The notes under the pieces were generated by a model. The model saw only the letters and a list, made by a program, of their open reading frames with translations. It searched no databases and was not told the DNA's origin. Made by a program: the position numbers and the translations under genes. From Atherinomorus stipes (lineage: Eukaryota > Chordata > Actinopteri > Atheriniformes > Atherinidae), in contig JALJCO010001378.1 of the NCBI GenBank assembly GCA_023101725.1, positions 1-64,000 of the forward strand: a stretch of DNA of 64,000 bases. The letters run 5' to 3'. Shown here one piece after another: positions 32,394-46,342 of this stretch (the first letter of the stretch is position 1; each line of letters starts with the position of its first letter).

Positions 32394-32920
32394 CAAAGTT
32401 ACAATAGTTTTGGATTCTTGATTAGTTTCAGTTCTTATTTAGTTTTGACTTTTTGTTTTTCAGTTCAGTTAGTTTTAGTTAGTTTTTTTTGAGCAGGCTT
32501 GCAAGTTTTGATTAGTTTTTCATTTTTTGGAAAATGCTTAGTTTTAGTTTTAGTTTAGTTTTTATTAGTTCAGTGTTTTTGCTTTTTTTTCATAAATTAT
32601 CCAAATTTGTTTGGTGTGACATTCAAAATCATCAGAAAGTCACTCACAGTAAAACTGGTAGAGCAAAGTAAATAGATTAAATAGAAATAGATTTCATCTC
32701 AACCCCAAAGGCTTCTATTAAACAAATTTACAAAGACTAAAACTAAGATGTTTTTGCAATAATTTCTGTTAGTTTTAGTTAGTTTTGTAAAGACACAATA
32801 GCAGTTTCAGTGAGTTTTTTTTTTTAAACTGTCATTTTTATTTTTATTTCAGTTAATGAAACAGTTTTTCAATTTTAATTTTAGTTTTATCGTTAGTTTT
32901 AGTTAACTATAATAACCTTG
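32394..32920. mobile_element. hAT-like MITE with 9-bp flanking duplication
   Basis: The left end CAAAGTTACAATAGTTTT and the right end, reversed, CAAGGTTATTATAGTT are inverted repeats. TGAGAGTAG lies on both sides (32385-32393 and 32921-32929); with one ambiguous base this fits an 8-bp hAT duplication. The interior is dominated by TTAGTTTTAGTT repeats in both orientations. Confidence 0.75.
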
Positions 32921-32929
32921 TGAGAGTAG

Positions 32930-35900
32930 CAGCCTTTTAGCAGTTAATTGTAACTTCCAAGCTACTTAATACTGGAACATAAGGTGGGTGTGTAAACGAA
33001 TATTATACAGGTGCTTATGAACAGCCACTTTTGTCCCACTCCTTTTTCCACAAACTCAACTTAAACAGCCGATCGAGGTGGTCCGACATAAAAATAAGTC
33101 ATTAGTACCGTAAGCACACAGAGATGTGGCTGAACTCTTTTTGATCCTGCTCTTATCTCACTTGGGTTGAACTCTGAAGTCGTACGCATGAGTTGTGAGG
33201 AAGAGAAACAACTGGGGGAACTCTACAGTAAGCGAGAAGAAGCTTATTGGTGAGAAGGCATTTAATGCTCTCCCTTCAGGTGAGGTGTTTGCTGCTGAGC
33301 CAAGAGACAGCTGGCAAAGCTTCTGTTATCTCGCTTCATCTCTACAATTAAGAATGAGAATAATCAGGCTTTGAGGCTGTCTGGTCGTCTTCCGACTGGG
33401 TTCTGATAGTGCCCATGCAGGGAAAGTGAGAGGACTGAGAGGGAAGATTAGGCAAAAACATAAAGATAAAAACAGTGTTTTATGTTTGCTGGAGGGAAAT
33501 ATAAAGATTAAGGACATCTGAATAAGTTATTATTGTTAAGATGCTCTGCTGGTGAGGAATGTTGACACCATTAAACGACCAGTCAGGTCCCAGAGGATGT
33601 GAGCAGAGACACACAGACAGTATGTGATTGTCTGCTTTACTTTTGGCTTCTTAAACTGAAAAAAAGAAAAAGAAAGTTGTTTTCCACTTCAGCGTGGAGC
33701 AATCCATTAGTGTAATTTCAAATCTTGGCTCTCTTTGTCTCCTCAGGATTTCTGTTTTCCAGCTTGACTCAGTTCCTTATCTCCTCATCACGTTGCTGTA
33801 ATTACCCTGTCTGTGGCATCAGTTTTGCAGTAAGAGGAGCTTCTGTCTGCCCTTTTACTTATCCATCCGTGGTCAATCCATTTTCCAGGAATGACAGAGG
33901 AAAAAAAAAGCCGTTTATGTCAGCCTGACATCTACGAAGCAAGGGGAGTTTGACAGCTAGGACAGTCATCCCACACTTTCTGCTGGCTGTCCGTCAGCAT
34001 TACCCTTCCCTTGTCATGACAGCTCTGTGGTGCTGCAGATAATGCAACTTGTTAATTAGGCATGCAGTAGATTAATTAAACTGATACAGAGGTGTAGGTT
34101 CACTATTGTTGTCACTGCCAAGGTGAGAGGAGGCAAACAAAGGCAGTGAATTAATGAGTATGGAATTGACTTTCTCACCTCATATGACTACGTCTAACCT
34201 GATGCTGCTTCAGGGTTTTCTTCACCAGATATGGTAGAACCTGTTAAAATGCTAAGTGGACTGTTTGTTTCTCCAGTAATGAGTGGGTTAAATTGAATTA
34301 TGATCTGTTGTCATCCACTCATTTTTTTTTTTTTTTGTAAGAAGAAAAGACAGATAAAAGCTACCAAAGGTTAGACGTGCTGAAGGAAAAGCTGTAACAA
34401 GCGGGAGAAACATAAAGAATAGAAGTGTTGCTGTCAGTGGATCATAATCCTCGGAGCTTCAACCTCAAGGACTGGCTTTAAAAAAACAGCAATTTAACCG
34501 GGCCATGAAGGAGACGGAAAGGAGAGCAAAGCGCTTGTTCTATCCACCTCAATCCCCTCTTTAAAGGAGGACACACAGCGGGGCTGAGTTCAAGTATGAA
34601 CAGCTGTAAGATTCTGTCCTTTCCAGAAATGGCAAATCTTAATCATAGCTGACCCTCTCCATCACAGTCGAAAGGGGGCTCAGTCACCCTCAGTGTCCTC
34701 AGTCATAAACACACATACAGAGCCCACACACACACACACAGACATGAGAAAGAGCTCAAAGTCTCTGTGCCCGAAAAACAGCCCTCTACCTTGTGCACGC
34801 AGCTTTGGTTTATGGATCAGTGGTTTCACAGCCAACAGATGAAGATGGCTAGTTACATTCACAACACAAAGTTAAGATGGTGGTTCTATAGCATGCTATG
34901 TGAAAGGGGATGCTTACAGTGATCAACCCATGATAAAACCATAATTGAACTTATTATGGTTTTACCTTCACCACAAAAGTTATTGGACAGGTAGTTTAGT
35001 GGGAAATATGCCTGTAAACTATACAGTGGTCTGAGTAAATGACCATCTTTGCTATTAGCATGCACGCTAATGGCTGTGCCCAATTCTAAAAGTCCAACCT
35101 GTACAGTAGCTGCCATTACAACCAGTTTAACTACTTCCACACTATAAATATGCTTAAACAAACCATGAGATGGATTTAGCCATTAGGTTTGAAACATGGA
35201 GGTCGAGGCATCTTAAACTGTAACACTTCTGATGACTGCTGAAACTGTCTGGCTTTAAAAAGAAAAAAGGAAACACTGGGAGACTTGTTCCTTAGCTAAA
35301 TAAACTTCTTCTGATCTTTGTGCTGGTTTTCCTTCTGAAGATAACAGTTATTCCTTTTTTATGCTCTGACGTGGGGTTGTGTGAAATAAGTATGAGTAGT
35401 CAGTATTACCTGCAGCAGAGTGCTCTCAGTTTGGAGAGGTGGAGAGGAAAGATGAGGAAGCTAACAGCTACTCACAAGGATGCAGATAAAAGCTAATAAT
35501 CATCTATTACAATTCAAAGCTAAAAATAAATGCAATCGGGGGCTTGAGTGAATGTGTGTAAGATTTTATATTGCAGTATTTTGTGTGACAGTTTTTGTAC
35601 CTTTGTGCTGTTTTTCAACTGAAGCATGTGCGTGTGTTGCTAGGCTTTGCATGTACTGGCTGCTTATCATTCCCTGCATCCAGTGAGCTGAGTCGAAGTT
35701 GTGTTAGTATTGTAAGGTAGCTTACTGCTGGCCATTACTTTTACAAAGTTTTTTTTTTTTTTAAAGTTTGTGCTTTTTCGTGCTTTTGATAAATTTCTAC
35801 TGTTTGGTATTTTGAGTCACAGCTGATCAACAGTCTCTTCTCTGCTTCTTCCATCTGAGAGGTCACTGTCTGCTGTTTGCTGCAGGTATTTACCTTTAAG

Positions 35901-37461
35901 TATACTTCTCCTCTCAGACCCCCTCCAATTCATCTTTTTCATCTAATTCTGACTTTAAGATAGTTCAAGATGGTAATGAGCAAATACTAATCTTCAAAGA
36001 ACACACTTAAGCTAGGCTAAGGCTAAAATATGTATTTATGGTTTTATGGTTAAAGTCTGGGAAGATGAGTGATGGCAACATCAGAATCTTACAAGAATTC
36101 AGCTGCCTTACAAGGTAAAAATGCACCAGGTAATTTGCATAAGGTTTGTGCAAATACACAGTACATCAAAGCATCTGAAGCTACCTGGTGTGCGAAGAGT
36201 CACCACTGTCCACCCATGAACCACAGCCTATTTATACAGTACTACAAACCTTTGGAAGCTTTTGTGGTGGTATATCTACCCCACCTTACTTCCATATTGT
36301 AAAATCACCTGCATTTCTTCACGAAGCCACAAATAGAAATGCTTGAGATTAAACAATATTTTTTTGTTGCGAACTACACAAATGGAAAATGCACTTAAAC
36401 TCTGAATAAAAGAGGAACAGCTGCATAGGGGGAACTTCCCGCTGTTGCATCCCCATGAATAATTCACAGGACACGTACCTACAGCAACACAAATGTAGAA
36501 AAAACAGAAAACAAATGTGGGAAAGCTGAGCTGAGTTGAGACAAGCAGACATCAACCGTGCAGATTAACCCCTGGCAGTGACAGGTGTGGATGTCTGACA
36601 CAGCAGGAAATGTTCGCAATCGTTCAACACTTCTGAGGAGTGATTGATGTGTGATGTGATGAAACTGCATGGAGATGGGACGTGTTTTCCATTTTCCTCT
36701 GGGGGTTTATCGTCTCATCTAAAGTAACTGTCTCACACTGACAAGAAGGTACAACGCTAACAATCAAATAATTCAATTACAACTGCCTCTGGTTCAAAAA
36801 TCAATTAAACTTGTTTAAAAAAAAAACCTCAGCGTTACTGTAAGTCTAGTACAATGTCTTACAAAGGGTGAATCAAAAGCAGCAGAGTAAGGAAATAAAC
36901 ACTGAGAAGTTGTAAAAAATAACTGTGTTCAATAGACAAAAGGCTCAAGTCAACAACACAACGTCCTCATTGACTGGTCTGACTTTGATACACCATTTTC
37001 AAAGATGTCATCCCTATTTACAGTTCGTACTAAAACACTTCTCTCCGAAGTAGGTTCGCGGTGGATCTCAAATGTTGTCTTTTCTTTTTCTTTCTCAAAA
37101 CAGGTCGGCGTAAGCCCGTGATGAGCTTGAAGGGAGAGCAACTGGATCAAGCAAGTGGGAGGATGAGAGACAGAAAAGTTGGGACCAAAAACAGAAGAAA
37201 TGAGCAAGAAGAGAAGCAGGGCGGGTTGTTGTCGTCTTGGGGGCACCTGGCAAAAAACTGGCAGGCCTCAAAGTCAACTACGATGTAGGCTGACTCCGAG
37301 AGCAAGGAGTGGGTGCATGTAGTGCAGGGATGGGGCACCTGGAGGGGGTTTTTCTGCTGTAAATGTGAGTGATGTTTGGGGGAAACAGGCAAACTGCAGT
37401 TTGCAGCAGAGGAGAAAAAGAAAATGGGTGTTATTATTATCATTATCATCATTTTTTTGGT
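32930..37461 (-). other. ncan 3' flank / probable 3' UTR start, no other gene seen
   Basis: The 3' UTR must begin at 37461 and run toward lower coordinates. It starts with a TAA/TAT-rich minus-strand stretch (37430-37460). I found no unambiguous minus-strand AATAAA near the stop; a TATAAA variant lies near 36230. The rest is AT-rich noncoding sequence with a short CA/GT dinucleotide run (34725-34741). A hapln4 gene is adjacent to NCAN in mammals, but I see no link-module exon here. Confidence 0.4.
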
Positions 37462-37598
37462 TCAGAAGTGGGCATGGTTGTGGCCCTGGCCCAGCTCTCC
37501 TCCATGGTGGCCTCTTTCTCTGTGGCCGTGCCTCTTGTGCTTCCTGCGCTCCCTCCTGCCCTTGTGGTGGTGGCGGCGGTAACGATGGGCTCGCCGGG
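37462..37598 (-). CDS. ncan: neurocan terminal exon, basic His-rich tail and stop
   Basis: After acceptor ...atatctcag (AG at 37599-37600) the frame reads (S)RRAHRYRRHHHKGRRERR, then KHKRHGHRERGHHGGELG and QGHNHAHF, and stops with TGA at 37462-37464. This is 44 residues dominated by Arg, His, Lys and Gly. Mammalian neurocan ends in a similar run (RRSHRMRRHH...KSRKERRKHKKH), so the register R-R-x-H-R-x-R-R-H-H is the best single clue that the lectican is neurocan. The acidic ending of mammalian neurocan is absent. Two other frames of the same bases are open and give Pro/Gln- or Val/Ala-rich shadows, but only this frame fits the splice phase. Confidence 0.85.
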
Positions 37599-38851
37599 CT
37601 GAGATATAAAAGAAAGGGAAGCAACACTTTTTTTAAAGAACGTAAGCTGGAGATAGACTAAGACAAAATCTGATGCAAGACGGACATGAACCGAGCATTA
37701 GAAGCTTTCAGACAGATAGCAGGAGGCAGGGGAATCAAGGCAAGAAAGGGAGGCAGAGGGGATAAAAAGCAACAAGGTCAACCCCCCCCCCCCCCCCCCC
37801 CCTCTGTTCCCTGCAGATGCTTCAACTGTCTCCACCACATCTGCTTTATCTCAAATTGTGTAGACTGGGTGTTTTTACAATGGGCACACGGAGCTAGCCA
37901 CCCACTCACATTCTCAATATAAGCTTGTTCTCAGGGTTGGTGCCAAATTATATTGGTCCATCCTTTTTCTAGGTTTCCCGACAAAGACGTGTCATCTGCA
38001 GTGAATGATAACATTATAACTCTGAGCCATAAAAACAGCTCAGTCCACAGATACAGTTGCAAGCAACAGTCTTTATCAGTTTGAACAGGAACTACATTAT
38101 TTCAGTATTTCATCATTACTGTCACACTCTGAGCTCAGTGAAGATAAATACACAGCTCAGTTTGTTAAACATGTATATAAATCTACCTTTATGTCCTCTG
38201 AGAAGGCAAGAAATTATGCTTCAAAGTTATATCAGTTCTGTCACAAAGTACGTGCTTCAAATTCAATCGTAGCAAGTGACATTTAAAACTAAAAGAAGAT
38301 AAGATGTGCAAAAGCTGTGTAGCTGCACAGCTTATACGGGAGGTAGTGGATGCGATGACTCTGCAAAGTCATTATTTCACTCCCTCTAAGAAAGCTCTCT
38401 GAGATCAGTACATTTTGCATACAACATGTAAAATAGTTAGTGAAAGTCACTTTGGTGGAAGATGCTTTTTTGCACACTCTTTTGTCTTGCATAAAATGTG
38501 AACTTGTTCTAAAAGCCTGTTTTGAAGAGTCTAAAAGAATAAATAACAAAAAAAAAGGAAAATATAATCCAGCCTCAAGCATAAAAACACTTCAAAGGAT
38601 ACCCAGTCACTTCTAAGTAAGCCCAAGGGAATTAATTGAGGCTGCAGCCACAGTAATCTTTTTGCCTGCAATTACTATTAATGAAGGCAGGGCAGGAGAG
38701 CCTGAATGCACATGGTGACAGCAGCGCCTCAGGGCACTTAATGCAGGAGGTTTGGTGTTGTGGACCTTGGGTGATGTGCTTGCTAAAAATAAAACAAATA
38801 AAAATGCAGCTGTAAGTCTTGCCGGTGCAAACCTCACTGTGTAAAACTCAC
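37599..38851 (-). other. ncan: ncan last intron
   Basis: A 1,253-bp intron bounded by GT (38850-38851) and AG (37599-37600). It contains a 21-base C run at 37782-37802 (G run in the sense strand) and otherwise plain AT-rich sequence. Confidence 0.8.
37782..37802. repeat. C21 homopolymer
   Basis: Uninterrupted run of 21 C inside the last ncan intron; in the transcript it is a G run, 180 bases upstream of the terminal exon acceptor. Length is prone to sequencing and replication slippage. Confidence 0.95.
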
Positions 38852-39034
38852 ATCTTATGCAGATGATTTTAGGCCGGTCCCACTTGCCGTTGGCGCGACA
38901 CTTTGCAGTGGGCACGTGGCGCTGCAGGAAGCCATCAGCGCACTGGTAACGCACAACAGAGTGGATGTCGTAGTGTGAACGCTTTCGACCAACCATAAAG
39001 GCGTTATCCACGGTGGGAGGGGCTCCGCAAAGCA
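38852..39034 (-). CDS. ncan: neurocan sushi/CCP domain exon
   Basis: A 183-bp exon, the standard size of a single sushi-module exon in lecticans. The acceptor is ...ctctacag (AG at 39035-39036) and the donor is gtgagt at 38846-38851. It encodes LCGAPPTVDNAFMVGRKRSH, YDIHSVVRYQCADGF, LQRHVPTAKCRANGKW and DRPKIICIR. The four cysteines, the hydrophobic/aromatic YQC and the GKWDRP tryptophan are all in canonical CCP positions. An open frame continues past the donor (CEFYTV...), but that is intron. The exon leaves one base (T), which joins CC of the terminal exon to make Ser. It sits alone, with a 15-kb intron before and a 1.25-kb intron after. Confidence 0.93.
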
Positions 39035-41104
39035 CTGTAGAGACAGAGAAATGAAGATTATTAATGAGGTTGTCAAGTTTTATTTGTTCATTTGCATGTG
39101 CAACAAAAATGGCTCCTTACATCATTAAGTAATTAAACTGGCTTCACCTCAGTGGGTTCACTAAAGCAAAGTCCTGATGGCTTTTACAGTCTGTTTTCAC
39201 ACACACTGTAGGACTTAGAACACTAACATGGCATAAATAGCTAAATATCTGCAGGACAGCAAGTTGGTCACAGTCTGTGAGCAAACACCTGTTGAATGGA
39301 AGTTGCTTTTTCAATAAAAGTAAAAAGTGGATGCAGAATAAACTAAATGGCACCTTGTTTTGAGACACACAGGATAGAAAAGCCTCCAGAAAGCAATCTG
39401 AAAGCCTCCTCTACTGCAGTTTATGCGGACCTTCTTCCTGCTTTCAACATGGTGTTGATATAAATCATTAAAAACTGCAGCTGAAGCTCATGGTTGCATT
39501 GATTTTTATACTTTCAACATAATTCCCATGTTTTTTTCCCACGTTTTTCCTCTAATGTAGCAGTACCTGATTACAGTTCAGTTCCTTGAAAAAACAAAAC
39601 AAAACCCTATAAAGTCCAGCCATGGACCAAGTCCCAGCTTGTGGTCACACATTCAGAAATCCTGCTTGGCCAACACCTAAACATACCACTGATGTCATCC
39701 ATCTGTGGACTTCAAGGCTAAACACAATCATAAGAGGACAGAATCAGCAATCAGAGAACATTTACAAGTCCTCTCAATTCCCCTGTCCCTCTCCCAAGAC
39801 CTCTTAAATCCTTGATCGGGGAAAGCAACATCATTAATTCAGATGAAAAGTTTAATGCCACATTGACAGTTTAATGTGTCGTGGAAGGAGCGGGCAATAA
39901 GCGTGTCCATCCTCTCTTGAAATGATCACTGATTCACCATTAATGGAAAGCTAAAAGGTAGTTTTCCATTTGCCTCCACCCTTTTTGGCTGTTAAATGCT
40001 TCCTCACAGTGGGATGAAGATAAGCTGGATTTGCTGATGGAGGAATAAAAGAAAATGTCACTAAATAGAAGAAGCAAATACAGAAATGATTCAAGGCTTT
40101 GCAGAAGCCTAAAGTATGAAGAGGGATACCAGGGATGGAAAGGAAATGCTATTTTAATGTTTCTGCAGAGGAGAGCCCTCAAACTGTAGGATTTTACTAA
40201 AGCTGAAGGTGGGTTTTATTAAAGCTTCCTTTAAAAATAAATAGTACAAAAAGCTAACTAATGAAAGAAATGAGTTGTGTTCTCTTGTTAATCCAAGTAC
40301 TTTAGTTGTCTAAACTTCAGATGCTGATAAGGGATTTATGGGAGATGTGTGTATGCACACTGCTTATTTGGTACCTGTGTGAGATCTGCAGTCACCTACA
40401 CACCGGTTTCACTCAGAACTCCTCTGTGGCCTTAAAGCATTTGCACACCTACTGACAGTCATGTCAGAAAGAATGGAGAGAAACAGCAAATGTTTGTCTG
40501 TACTATATGTGGATAATCTCAGCCAAGCATGAGGCTCGCAGTAGATGTGGACTAATTCAGTGTCGTTTGTTTAGTAGCAAACTTTGTCGCTGCTGACAGC
40601 TGCTGAGACCAACTGGGAAATGACGGCTTCTGTCTTTGTGCCATCCTCATCGGGTTTTGTGGATAGCATACGCTGCTGACAGACTTTCTAAATGCACAAC
40701 TACTTCCTGGAATAAGACCCCAAATCTCCAACGAGTTGAAGTGGAGTTGTCATGGATGTAGGACAGTGTTCAAAATGGAGAACAAAAACGATGAAGATGG
40801 AATCATTTCTTTCCTTTATCATAATGGCAAATAAGAAATCATTGTCAAAAAAAGCAGACGATTTCATGGTTATATGCGTTTCATGACAAGGTTGCAGGAA
40901 CATCCTCTGGACTCCACTGTCCCTTCACTTGTCTTATTAAGCCACTGGCTGCCAAGTTAGAAACACAATGTCCAAAGATAATAATGTGGATTTATACAGA
41001 TTTCAACCACATCTCTCTCTAGCTGTGTTTTCATTGTAATTTTGCAAAATAAAAAGGAATATTTCTAAAATTTTGACAAAGCACAATTGCAATTTGCAAG
41101 TGAA

Positions 41105-41290
41105 GTGTTCATTTGCAGAAACAGTTAACCACCATTTAGAAAAAAAAGGAGTTAACTGCTTCTGCAAATAAACTCATTTACTTTTTGAATATTTTCACCA
41201 AATCACACTCGCATGAAGTAGAGGGTTTTAATGATGTTAAATGGAGATAGGACGTTTGTACCCGACAGCGACGAAAAGCAGTTAAAAGCA
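41105..41290. mobile_element. MITE copy 2 (GAAGAGTTCATTTGC family)
   Basis: Shares GTTCATTTGCAGAAAC, GGAGTTAACTGCTTCTGCAA, TTTTTGAATATTTTCACC and GGAGATAGGACGTTTGTACC with 9905-10158. The right inverted end is missing. Lies in the large ncan intron. Confidence 0.6.
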
Positions 41291-42089
41291 GTTATTCAAA
41301 AATTAAGAATGTAGCAATCTAATTTTCCAGTGGAGATTAGTATAGTATTTAACTAAATCAAATTTCACCTCTAAAAAAGCATTAAATACATAAGTAAAAT
41401 TGTTTTTAGCATTTTGAGTTAAATTTGTTGATCAATTTTGTATTTCAGTTCAAAAACAGAAAAGAATAGAGAAAGCTTATCACACTACGCAGACAAAAAA
41501 AAAATTCACATTTAATTATATTAAAAAGTGCTAAATGTTTGTAGAGAACATCTACTATTATGGAAGAAATAACAAAATCAAGATGCAATATGATAATGAT
41601 CCTACCAAACCTTAAAGTCTGTTCTGGACCTCCCTTCGAGGCGCAAGTTGAAGATTTTGCCTTGGCCCCCCAGAGTACCATGATCTAAGCATCACTGAAA
41701 ATCTCTGAAAAGACCTCAAAGGAGCAGAACATGAAAGATGGCCCAAGAAGCTCACAGAACTGAGGGCTTTTTACAGCAAAAAAAAAAGGATAAAAATTCC
41801 CAAAACAAGATCTTAAATGCTGAGGGTGGGTTGAAAAATGCCTAAAAGCTGTTATTTTCCAATAAACTGATCAGACAGAGAACTTTTTTATGTGATCTGT
41901 GTAATCCACTTGGAAATTAGGTCAATTCTCTCAGTTAAATATTCATAATAAAAGAAATATGAGCAAAAGTGTCTGAACTTTTTATTTCTACAGTAGTGTA
42001 GTAGGCTACTTATTCAAACTACAGTAGCTTTAGAGGTGAAGGCAAACTTTTTTCACATCAAGTATTCCAAAATACAGAAGAAAAGGTGA

Positions 42090-42101
42090 CCCCCCCCCCC
42101 C
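42090..42101. repeat. C12 homopolymer
   Basis: Twelve C in a row followed by ACCAACCACCACCA; intronic. Confidence 0.9.
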
Positions 42102-45100
42102 ACCAACCACCACCATGCAGGTCTGCATAAAGACTGGAAGTACAAGAAGATGGCCGTAAAATGCTTCCCTAAAAAAACTTTTATTTTTGCATTTATGTTT
42201 GCATACAAAGTAGAGAAATGACATCCAGTGGGCTCATTTGGAAAAGTTTTATAGGCTATGTTGTTGAGGAAGTAAGTGTTGTTTTAAGAATGTCCAGCTA
42301 ACAGTTTTCATCTGCCTTCAGTCTTTGTACCAAGCCAATTACTTCCTAACTTCAGCTCACTGTTTTCATAGTCATGAGTCATCAAAGTCTAACAAGAGAG
42401 CAACTATTTCCTGAAAGGCTGAACTTTTTCTGGAGTGTAGTGCAGTTCAATGAGAAAGCAAGGAACTAATGTCTGCTTCCTTGCACTCTTAATCTCACAC
42501 CTCCACGTGCTGCACATATTTTGAGGTGACTTTAGACTGACTCAAAGAAGCCAGTGATTTCGGGCAATTTTGGGTCCTTCATCCTGGCATCTTATTTGTG
42601 CGTACTCTTCTTTCACATCTTTGCTGGTACTGTAGGAGCTTTGGAAGGACATGAAGGAGACACAGCAGCATCTTAAAAAGCACTCTAATTCTTTATATGC
42701 TTCATACGTCCTTCACACCCACTGCACAACATACTGGAGGGACAGTGAAGCCCTTTCAATCTATCTATAGATGTGTTTCCCATTTACAAACATTGGCAGT
42801 TGCACACACAACCAGGGGGCAAAAAGCCTGTGTTTTGTACTGCAATATGGCCAAACACGCACTCATATCATTAATAAAAATGTAAAGTAACCTAACGAAA
42901 CAAACAGAGATTGTTGTGTTTTAAATTATATTTTATAAATCTGTATTTTGATGACGAATAAAAAAATACCGGCACAGCGTTGCTGTTTTGTGTTTCGATT
43001 ACCATTACACTAGCATGGCAAGGGAGTCATCACCCAGAAATGGCATTTTTCCATATTATTAGTTTTGGACGGACCTCATTTGAACTTTTTAGAAAGTGGC
43101 TTAAACTTTCGTTTAGACTATTTGTTAAAACCAAAATAGGCCCCAACAGTCTGCTGTGTACAGCAGGTTCTGGTGTCAACTTCACCACCTCCATACAGAA
43201 GCAACTTTCACTAGTTTGGGATTAAACCAGGCAAAGACAACATCAACTCTATGTTTGGAAAGGAGGCTGTTAGGGACTCAACTGCATTGCTGTCGGTGAG
43301 TCTTGCTGTTTGTGTAACGTTATGCTTTTGTTGTGTGTGAAATCCTGGTAGACAACAGACAAACTAGCTAACTGCTAACAAGCTAACGGTATAAACTCAA
43401 ACACCATCTGCCTTACGACCCCTCACTTCGCATTAAATCTCCAGGATGCATTGTTATGCAGCGTGGATACTTGTAAACGGCTCCACAATCAGTTTTTTTC
43501 TTCTTTTTATTTTCCATGTCTGAGCAGAGGACGGTTGTCACACACAGCTACAGTGTTTACAGCTTTCAGTGTTGTGATGCACCCCTGAACTGATAAATGA
43601 CTGATCGTGGCGGGGATGCTGGTATTGTTACAGTACCAGTCTCCCGACTACAACACAAGAATAATTTCTGCCACCGCGGTGGTTTAACCCGACATGGTGA
43701 CCATGATGAAGCATTAGATAAATCATGTATCTGAACCTGCAGAAGTTATCTGACACGGTTTTCTGAAGGCAGTCACCCCTACTGTCCTATTATCACCGTT
43801 TTTGACTGTTTACATGCATCAATGTTTTGATTTTTGAAACTGAACAAATACCAGGACTCAAACATTATATTTCCCTGACACTTTCATGTAATACTATGGC
43901 CTCATTTGCATTAAAAGTCGAGTCTTGCATATAAAACACACGTCTTCTCATAGTTCAATAATGCTTTTCCTGTGTTTTCTTGCCCTCTTGTTGCACGCGC
44001 ATCCTACCTGTGACGTTGCTCGGAAACCCATCTATAGGCAGCTGCTTTGTTTCCAAACACATCTCTGAATGTAACTTAGCATCTGTAACAGCTTAAACAG
44101 ATGAGTCAACACCTTTGGGGAAGTTTGGATGTTCAGGTGGCTTGCTCAGAGAGGCCTGCTTCCTTACCAGTGATTGGCCAAATTCATTAACATTAACAAG
44201 AAAAACCTCAATAAAAATGATCATGCTGGAAGTGTTTGTACTTTTTTATTTTTTTTTTAAAAATGGCTGCAATTCATCAAGAGAAATTGAACACACCTGC
44301 AAGCGGGAGGTTCACAGAGGAAAAGAAAAAGGTTTTCTCCACTTCATTTCAAAACACATTTCTGAAATACCAGGTTTTGTATGGTGCGCAGTGATCACAT
44401 TACACACCAAAAAGACACAAGCTGCTGAAGGCACTGTCAACAGTGTGCCATTTCCTAAAGTGCTCCAAGTGTCTGCAGAAAAAGCCGTGCAAAATTAGAT
44501 TTCCTCTGTCGGTACATCATAAACCATCGAAAAATGGTGGATTTATTTCATAATACTTACATGTCCCACTAAAGGAAAATTCCTTCACATTCTTGCTGGA
44601 AATGCACAGAATGAATGGCTGTAATATTCATGACACAGGCTTTCGAAAATGAAAATGGGAAACAGGATCTAGTTTTCAAATTTTCTTTGACCATGTGATA
44701 AAAATAGGCTTTTGAACGCTGAAAGATTTAAATCTACCTGTGCATTTTACTTTAGTAAAAAGGGTAAAACTCATCTCTCACCTCTTAGATCCTGCCCAAG
44801 CATGTGTCTACAATTTGTACAGCTTTAATGGCTTAATTTAAACCATTTTATAGCATCAATTCACAGCATTAGCTGTGCAAATAGTAACCCAAGATAAAAA
44901 GCAGGGTTCAATATGTGACTGGTTTCTGAATGTTTGTTTGTGTGGTTTGTACTGTATATCTAATGCAAATTTCTCTTTTTAAATCACATGACTGTCTCTC
45001 TGTTTTAGTTAGATAAATAAAAAAAAAAAAGAAAGTTATCACTACCTGCTTGATTTGTCACTTTAATATTCTAATTGCCCCCCCTCTCTACAGGCAGCTG

Positions 45101-46342
45101 ATCAGGGTGTTCATTGGGCTCAGGTGATGAGAAGACAAACAGATCACCTGAGCTCTGGTAATAAGAAGTCAGGCGGAGGAAAAAAAAGAACAGAAAAGAA
45201 AATGAAACCAGGCAGAGAACGCAGCATGGTGCCGACAAACTCCACTGATAGGACGAGACAGTACATGGGGTTAGTTAGAGAAAAAAGAGGCTGATGGGTG
45301 TATGAGAAGAAGATGAAAAGATGCTGGTGATTACAAGTGACTGATTGAGGTCAGAGGTGGGCTGGATGCTGGGGACATGTGACAGTGAACATCAGAGATG
45401 GTGTAACACCTTGCATGTGAGAGAAATAATCTCCTTTCTTATAGCAGTTGAGCCGAAGCTCCTCAGGAGGTTTTATCCTTTCACAAGGCTACAAAAAGTA
45501 ATATTCTCTATATCTGGTAAAGCAGACCTAATTTACTTAAAGGCACCAGGGAAAATAAAGAGGCTTATACTGTATGTTTTAGTAACTCAATTTATCCAGT
45601 AAACTCAAACTTTGCTTGTGAGACTTTTTTTTTTTTTTAAGCAACCTGTATATCAACTACTGGTGGGTGGTCAGGGCCAGCAAAGCCTTTTCTGCTGGCC
45701 TAAACACTATCAGAAGCACTAACCTACATTTACAACCTAAATACTACTCTTTTTTTCTGCAACTGTATTAATTCATTCCCAACAATTCATTCTCTTAATT
45801 TCTTTGCATTTCTCTTGGCTGTGCTGCTTCCATCACATACTGTATGTAGTTGCAAGATTTTTTTTTTTCCAATCAGATTTCATCTTCTGTGTGTTGCCAT
45901 GTCAATCTAATCTGCCCAAGGCCTTCAGAATCAGTAGTGCTGGCCGGTGTAACCTTAACAATATTATTAGAAATTGACTTTTTCTTTAACCAATCAGATT
46001 ACAAATTTGCCCCATAGGGTCCACAATAATGTCAGCATTTTCCTTTCTTTGATTGGTTAGTCAGAGCAAAATATTTACAGCCAAGTTCGGCTAGCATAAC
46101 ATGTATTGTGGTGATCTGCACTTATCGATCCACTTTGGTTAAAGGTGCCATCACCCGGAAATCACACTTTTTCACGTTAAAACATGTGTATTGGAACAGG
46201 ACCTCAGTTATAACATGCCAGAAACTCCGGAAAGTGAAAGTAACTTCGTCTTTGAGTGCGGGCTGTCTCTTTTCACCAGAATCGGCCACAAGCACGCGCT
46301 CTCCACAGTACGCCAATTGGATTTCTTTGTCCCAATGACGTA

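Noticed and set aside
26040..37460. A hapln4 gene next to ncan, expected from mammalian synteny
   Set aside because: No link-module or Ig exon motif was found on either strand; synteny may differ or the gene may lie outside the window.
37274..37661. Overlapping Pro-, Val/Ala- and Cys-rich open frames on both strands around the ncan stop
   Set aside because: They are out-of-frame shadows of the GC-rich terminal exon; only the minus frame in splice phase with the sushi exon fits.
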